Assembly (NCBI GenBank): GCA_016296655.1
Contig: JAEDIW010000082.1
Span: 1-6,391, forward strand
Length of the DNA stretch: 6,391 nt
DNA from: Treponema sp.
GTDB lineage: Bacteria; Spirochaetota; Spirochaetia; Treponematales; Treponemataceae
Reading direction: 5' to 3'
Shown here: positions 1 through 3,725 of the stretch, in pieces
Position numbering within the stretch: the first letter of the stretch is position 1
Layout of the letters: each line of letters starts with the position of its first letter
Notes under the pieces: model-generated
What the model saw: only the letters and a program-made list of their open reading frames with translations
Database searches by the model: none
Told to the model about the DNA's origin: nothing
Position numbers and translations under genes: made by a program

Positions 1-27
1 CCTTGCCACTCCTGCGTCGTGGCAAGG
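1..27. repeat. Perfect 9-bp inverted repeat (hairpin)
   Basis: CCTTGCCAC (1-9) and GTGGCAAGG (19-27) are exact reverse complements around a 9-nt loop. No T-run follows on the plus strand, so it does not look like a plus-strand intrinsic terminator. It could be the edge of a larger structured intergenic element cut by the window, or the end of a terminator belonging to something further left. The pairing is seen directly; the role is unknown. Confidence 0.6.
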
Positions 28-30
28 ATT

Positions 31-144
31 GGAAGGGCTGGCGAAGCCAGTTCCGGAGCGTAGCGAAGGAATGTAGGCGCTTTGACGCCGGAACCCTGAA
101 AAGCCTGTTTTTTTGTTGCTGAGCGAATGCGAAGCAACAAAAAA
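31..144. repeat. Cluster of intergenic hairpins sharing a GAGCG-N(2-3)-GCGAAG motif
   Basis: Several inverted repeats follow one another. CTGGC/GCCAG (38-42 with 46-50) closes on a GAA loop. TTCC/GGAA (51-54 with 68-71) competes with the longer TTCCGG/CCGGAA pair (51-56 with 88-93). GGCG/CGCC lies at 76-79 and 86-89. An 11-bp perfect stem pairs 109-119 with 134-144. The motif GAGCGTAGCGAAG (56-68) recurs as GAGCGAATGCGAAG (121-134), each time immediately before or entering a right stem arm, while the stem sequences differ. No convincing reading frame covers the stretch. It resembles a REP-like or other dispersed intergenic element; family membership cannot be judged from one copy. Confidence 0.5.
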
Positions 145-158
145 GCCACCCAAAATAT

Positions 159-221
159 AAAAAAACTTAAAACTTGAAATCTGTCTAATGCAGATGCCAG
201 GCTACATTTCTGCATGACAGA
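159..221 (-). terminator. Probable rho-independent terminator of uvrC
   Basis: On the minus strand, beginning 8 nt after the uvrC stop codon, two contiguous arm segments (209-215 and 216-221) pair with 188-194 and 180-185. This gives a 13-bp stem with a 2-nt bulge (186-187) and a 14-nt loop. Reading on in the minus direction, the stem is followed by a T-rich run that ends in seven Ts (165-159). The stem is only about half G+C and the T-tract is interrupted, so efficiency is uncertain, but position and orientation fit uvrC. Confidence 0.55.
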
Positions 222-228
222 CCAAAGC

Positions 229-2193
229 TTATTGGGCAGGTTCATTGTATTCTGGTTCAGATTCTGCTGCTATAAGAGCTGCTTTTGCCAAATCTGAAAC
301 ATAGCTGGTTTTTTCTGCTTTTTGCCGCGTGGTTGCAGCAAATTTTAGAATTTCGTTTGTTTTTTCTTTTTTTTCATTGCGGAGGTTCAGCAGAGCCTTT
401 GCTTTTTCCATTATTTCATTTGTCTGCTGCTCTGTTGTCTTGAGTACGGCAGATATGCTTTCCTGCGTTGCATTGCAGAAATTTTCAAGCGTAGTGAAAG
501 TCTGCATGAGCTGCTTTGCGCGTTTTTCGCCTACATGAGGAAGTTCGCAGAAAATGCTTACCGTGTTTTCTTTTGTGCGCAGATTCTGGTTTCTGCTTGT
601 TGCAAATCGGTGGGTTTCATCGCGGATGCGTTGCAAAAGCCTCAAGGCATCGCTGCGTTTTGGCAGAGAAACCGGCACACTGTCATTTGGCCTGTAAATT
701 TCTTCATCGCGTTTGGCAAGTCCTGCAATCGGTATGCTAAGATTCAGAGATTGGAGTACGCCTTTTACGGCATTTACTTGACCGATGCCTCCGTCAATCA
801 GAATCAAATCTGGAAGTTCTGCATTTTCATTTACAAGCCGTGTGTACCGTCTGGCTGTAGCTTCGCGCATGGACTGGAAGTCGTCTATAATTCCATTTGT
901 AGTTCTTAGCCTGAAATATTTGTAGTTTTTTTTGTCTGGGTTTCCGTTGTAAAAGCTTATGAGGCTTGCAACTGGGAATTTTCCGCCGATATGGGCGATG
1001 TCAAAGCCTTCAATCCTTAGAGGCAGTTTTTCAAGCCCCAAAACCTGCTGAAGCTCCTGTAGTGCAGGAATATCTCCTCGATCCCTGAGTCTGCGGATAA
1101 TGTCTTCGTGCGCATTTTCAAATGCCATGTTCATGGCTGCTGTATGACGGGCTGCATTTTCCATGGTGCTGCAGACTAAACTTATTTTTGTATTTGCCTG
1201 AAGTTCTTCAGTCATCCACCGTGTTATAAGGTCAAGTCCGTCTTTTGTCGGTACAAAAATCTGTGGAGGGATTTCCTCTTTTGAAGTGTAATAAGCCTGC
1301 AGGAATTCTGGAATCAAGTCTGTATCTTCGTTCAGGCTTACGGTTCTGTAATTATCTCGTCCAAGCAGTTTGCCACTGCGCATTTTCAGCACTGTAAAGC
1401 TTACAAGTTCGCCTTCGCGGTAATGTGCAATGTAATCCCTGTCATTCATGTCGAAGTCTTCGACTATGTTCTGATTCTGCATGACGTTCAGAGCCGCAAT
1501 TCCGTCGCGAAGTCTTGCAGCTTTTTCAAAATTCAGTTCCTTTGCGGCTTTCTTCATTTCTTCCTGCAGATGCCGAACTGTTTCTTCGCCTTTTCCCTCA
1601 AGGAGCTGGAAAATTTCTCCGAAAAATTCCTTATAGGACTGTTCTGAAATTTTTGAACAGCATGGGGCTTTGCATCGGCCTATGTGATAGTACATGCATG
1701 GAGCTTCGCGCTTCTTGAATTTTTTGCAATGCCTGAGAGGGTAGAGCCTGTAAAGGGTTTCTATGAATGTGTCCAATGCTCCTACGTCTGGAAACGGGCC
1801 GAAATAGGTTGAGCCGTCGTGAACTACGCTGCGGGTTTTGAAAAGACGTGGAAATTGTTCCTTCGTAATTCGTAAAACGGGGTATGATTTGCCGTCTTTC
1901 AGATTTATGTTGTACTTTGGTGTATAATTTTTAATGAGGTTGTTTTCAAGCAGAAAGGCTTCGTATTCGTTTGCCGTCTTGATGTATTCTATGCTCTGCG
2001 CATGGGAAATGAGCAGTCGGGTTTTTATGTCTTTGTTCCCTGAAAAATACGAAGACAGCCGGTTTTTCAAATTTTTTGCTTTACCGACGTAAATGACGGT
2101 TCCCTCTGGATTCCGCCACAGATATACTCCGCTGGAGGATGGGGCTTTTAATGCGGTTTGATGTAATGTTTCGCGTACCGTGTTTGTGCTCAT
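229..2193 (-). CDS. uvrC: UvrABC system protein C (excinuclease ABC subunit C)
   Basis: This is the 654-residue dual-incision nuclease of nucleotide excision repair. It acts in the cytoplasm with UvrB on damaged DNA and cuts on both sides of the lesion. The N-terminal GIY-YIG domain (about 18-100) has G22-V23-Y24, Y35-V36-G37, Arg45 and Glu83, matching Arg39 and Glu76 of Thermotoga UvrC. Cys156, Cys166, Cys174 and Cys178 reproduce the spacing of the E. coli [4Fe-4S] ligands. A UVR domain that contacts UvrB lies at about 208-238. The RNase H-like 5' nuclease keeps Asp398, Asp438, Asp467 (IDGGIGQVNA) and His528 (RDETHRFA). A helix-hairpin-helix (ELPHVGEKRAKQL) starts near 550; the second hairpin is degenerate. 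About 50 charged residues follow the last domain, giving a somewhat long tail. The ATG at 2193 is the only usable start: no other Met precedes residue 167. No Shine-Dalgarno sequence precedes it. It is divergent from the gene at 2206. Confidence 0.97.
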   Translation of the reverse strand: MSTNTVRETLHQTALKAPSSSGVYLWRNPEGTVIYVGKAKNLKNRLSSYFSGNKDIKTRLLISHAQSIEYIKTANEYEAFLLENNLIKNYTPKYNINLKDGKSYPVLRITKEQFPRLFKTRSVVHDGSTYFGPFPDVGALDTFIETLYRLYPLRHCKKFKKREAPCMYYHIGRCKAPCCSKISEQSYKEFFGEIFQLLEGKGEETVRHLQEEMKKAAKELNFEKAARLRDGIAALNVMQNQNIVEDFDMNDRDYIAHYREGELVSFTVLKMRSGKLLGRDNYRTVSLNEDTDLIPEFLQAYYTSKEEIPPQIFVPTKDGLDLITRWMTEELQANTKISLVCSTMENAARHTAAMNMAFENAHEDIIRRLRDRGDIPALQELQQVLGLEKLPLRIEGFDIAHIGGKFPVASLISFYNGNPDKKNYKYFRLRTTNGIIDDFQSMREATARRYTRLVNENAELPDLILIDGGIGQVNAVKGVLQSLNLSIPIAGLAKRDEEIYRPNDSVPVSLPKRSDALRLLQRIRDETHRFATSRNQNLRTKENTVSIFCELPHVGEKRAKQLMQTFTTLENFCNATQESISAVLKTTEQQTNEIMEKAKALLNLRNEKKEKTNEILKFAATTRQKAEKTSYVSDLAKAALIAAESEPEYNEPAQ

Positions 2194-2198
2194 AGAAT
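2193..2198 (+). promoter_or_regulatory. -10-like hexamer immediately upstream of the LamG-FN3 gene
   Basis: The plus strand reads TAGAAT (one mismatch to TATAAT), then seven bases (agattat), then the ATG at 2206. This is the same geometry as the opposite-strand TATAAT before uvrC. No Shine-Dalgarno sequence is present and no good -35 hexamer is seen 16-18 bp upstream. It overlaps the last base of the uvrC start codon. This is a candidate only, because AT-rich DNA yields such hexamers by chance. Confidence 0.35.
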
Positions 2199-2200
2199 AG

Positions 2201-2206
2201 ATTATA
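2201..2206 (-). promoter_or_regulatory. Consensus -10 hexamer immediately upstream of uvrC
   Basis: The minus strand reads TATAAT, then seven bases (ctattct), then the uvrC ATG. The usual spacing from a -10 box would place the transcription start at or beside the A of the start codon, implying a leaderless or nearly leaderless mRNA. This fits the absence of a Shine-Dalgarno sequence. The hexamer 17 bp upstream is TAAAAA, a poor match to TTGACA. The hexamer is seen directly; promoter activity is inferred. Confidence 0.45.
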
Positions 2207-3711
2207 TGAAAAAAATACAGATTTTTTTAGCTGTTTGTCTACTGTTCCTGGTCGATTTTGTCTTTGCATCGTCAAAATCTCTTAATTTAGGCGGAAAGGA
2301 CGGCTGGAATAATATTGAAAAGATGGAAGGCGTTGCAACTGGCAAGGGGCGCTTCGGCTATCCAAGCATTCAGCTCAAGAAGAATTCCCCTGAAGTTTCC
2401 GATTTTACGGACATGCTTCTGCATTTTGAAGACAGTTCGATGATTGATTCTACTGGGAATTACAGGGTTTCAGCTAATGACTTTATTTTTACAGATGACT
2501 GTGCATTTGGCAATGGAGCAGCATTGAGCAGGGGAACAGGAAGAGGCATGCTTCTTGAAGGCCGGAAAGGAACAATGTTTGGCAGTGGCGGAAGAATCGG
2601 TTCTTTTTCAATAGAGTTCTGGCTTGCTCCGTCAATTGCTGAAAACGGTGAACGATTTTTTTCATGGCGTTCATCAAAAGCCAGCGGGGACTATCCTGTA
2701 TATCAGACGATTACGGCAACATTTTTTAACAATCATATTGAATGGCGGTTTGCCAATGTTTTTGAAGGCTATGCAAAAAACAATGGAGAAGTTCTGCTTG
2801 CAGGAACAACTACTATAATTCCTGACACATGGACACGGCATTGTATAAGCTATAACGAAGAAAACGGTCTTCTGGAATATACTGTAAACGGCGTTACAGA
2901 AGCTTTGGAATATCTGACTTCTACAGGGCATGAAGGAGGCGATATTTTTCAGATGGTTTTGGGAGTTCCGGCTGCGGTTTCCCTGTGTCCGCAGTTTACC
3001 GGCCGTGTTGATGATTTTAGAATTGAAAAAAAAATGAGCGGTGAAGCTGCTTTAGTTTCCGCTCCCAATTCTGTAAAGAAAGATTTTGAAAAATACAGGC
3101 TGACTGGCGGAAAGTTTATTACTAAACCCATTTATGTAATGCAAGGTTCTGTGCTTAATTCGATTGATGCAATAATGAATGTGCCTGAACAGACAGCCGT
3201 TCAGCTTTATATCCGTGGAGGCGACAATTATTTTGGCTGGACTGATTCGGAGCCAGCCTGGATTCCTGTTGAAATCGGCACAATCAAGACAAAAATTTCC
3301 GGCAGTTTTTTTCAGTTTGCCGCAGAACTTTTGCCTGACGGGGGCGGAACTGTAAGTCCTTCAATTACGCAGATTACATTGAACTACAACGAAGTTTCTC
3401 CACCTCTGCCACCTTTTTTTGTTAAGGCTGAACCTGGAGATTCTTCTGTAAAGATTTCATGGGCTTATTCTACAGACGAAACTGCCGGCGGATATTATAT
3501 TTATTATGGCCGGCGTCCCGGAGAATATCTTGGACGGTTTGCTGCTGAAGGACCTTCGCCTTTGAATGTGGGCAAGGCAAATTCAGTTACATTGACCGGT
3601 CTGGAAAACGGTTCTTTGTATTATTTTGCCATAGCAGCATATTCGGGTTATGATGAAAGAGTAACAGGTCCTCTTTCCAAAGAGGTTTTTGCACGTCCAA
3701 AACGGAAGTAA
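2206..3711 (+). CDS. Exported LamG-like / fibronectin type III domain protein
   Basis: The 501-residue product starts with a classical signal peptide: MKK, a hydrophobic core, and a likely cleavage after VFA at residue 21. There is no lipobox, so a periplasmic, outer-membrane-associated or secreted location is expected. Residues about 66-275 resemble a LamG/concanavalin-A-like jelly-roll, with LLHFEDSSMIDSTGN at the front, SFSIEFWLAP in the middle and GRVDDFRIEKK as the closing strand. Residues about 290-395 look like a further beta-rich module of unassigned family. Residues about 399-498 form a fibronectin type III domain (VKISWAYS, GYYIYYG, TLTGLENGSLYYFAIAAYS). No catalytic residues for a glycoside hydrolase are evident, so a carbohydrate- or protein-binding or structural role is more likely than an enzyme; this is inference. 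The start is fixed by the signal peptide and by an in-frame stop at 2164 with no other ATG between. It probably forms an operon with the TPR gene 14 bp downstream. Confidence 0.85.
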   Translation: MKKIQIFLAVCLLFLVDFVFASSKSLNLGGKDGWNNIEKMEGVATGKGRFGYPSIQLKKNSPEVSDFTDMLLHFEDSSMIDSTGNYRVSANDFIFTDDCAFGNGAALSRGTGRGMLLEGRKGTMFGSGGRIGSFSIEFWLAPSIAENGERFFSWRSSKASGDYPVYQTITATFFNNHIEWRFANVFEGYAKNNGEVLLAGTTTIIPDTWTRHCISYNEENGLLEYTVNGVTEALEYLTSTGHEGGDIFQMVLGVPAAVSLCPQFTGRVDDFRIEKKMSGEAALVSAPNSVKKDFEKYRLTGGKFITKPIYVMQGSVLNSIDAIMNVPEQTAVQLYIRGGDNYFGWTDSEPAWIPVEIGTIKTKISGSFFQFAAELLPDGGGTVSPSITQITLNYNEVSPPLPPFFVKAEPGDSSVKISWAYSTDETAGGYYIYYGRRPGEYLGRFAAEGPSPLNVGKANSVTLTGLENGSLYYFAIAAYSGYDERVTGPLSKEVFARPKRK

Positions 3712-3716
3712 AATTT

Positions 3717-3720
3717 GGAG
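3717..3720 (+). promoter_or_regulatory. Ribosome binding site of the TPR gene
   Basis: GGAG lies five bases before the ATG at 3726, inside the 14-bp gap after the upstream stop codon. It fixes the start of the TPR gene and contrasts with the absence of any such site before the two divergent genes. No promoter fits in this gap, which supports co-transcription with the LamG-FN3 gene. Confidence 0.8.
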
Positions 3721-3725
3721 TTTTT

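Noticed and set aside
3..122. Open plus-strand frame entering from the left edge
   Set aside because: It crosses several inverted repeats and low-complexity T-runs, has no start in view and no recognisable protein pattern. It could be a gene tail only if the sequence to the left supports it.
1..150. tRNA or other standard RNA gene in the left hairpin region
   Set aside because: No cloverleaf, anticodon arm or CCA-end arrangement could be fitted; the stems are independent short inverted repeats.
2209..2228. A7 and T7 runs in the first codons of the LamG-FN3 gene as a phase-variation switch
   Set aside because: Short A and T runs are normal in MKK-type signal peptide coding sequence; seven bases is too short to argue for a contingency locus without strain data.
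2081..2275. Minus-strand frame spanning the divergent start region
   Set aside because: It overlaps both uvrC and the signal-peptide coding region in other phases and shows no protein-like features.
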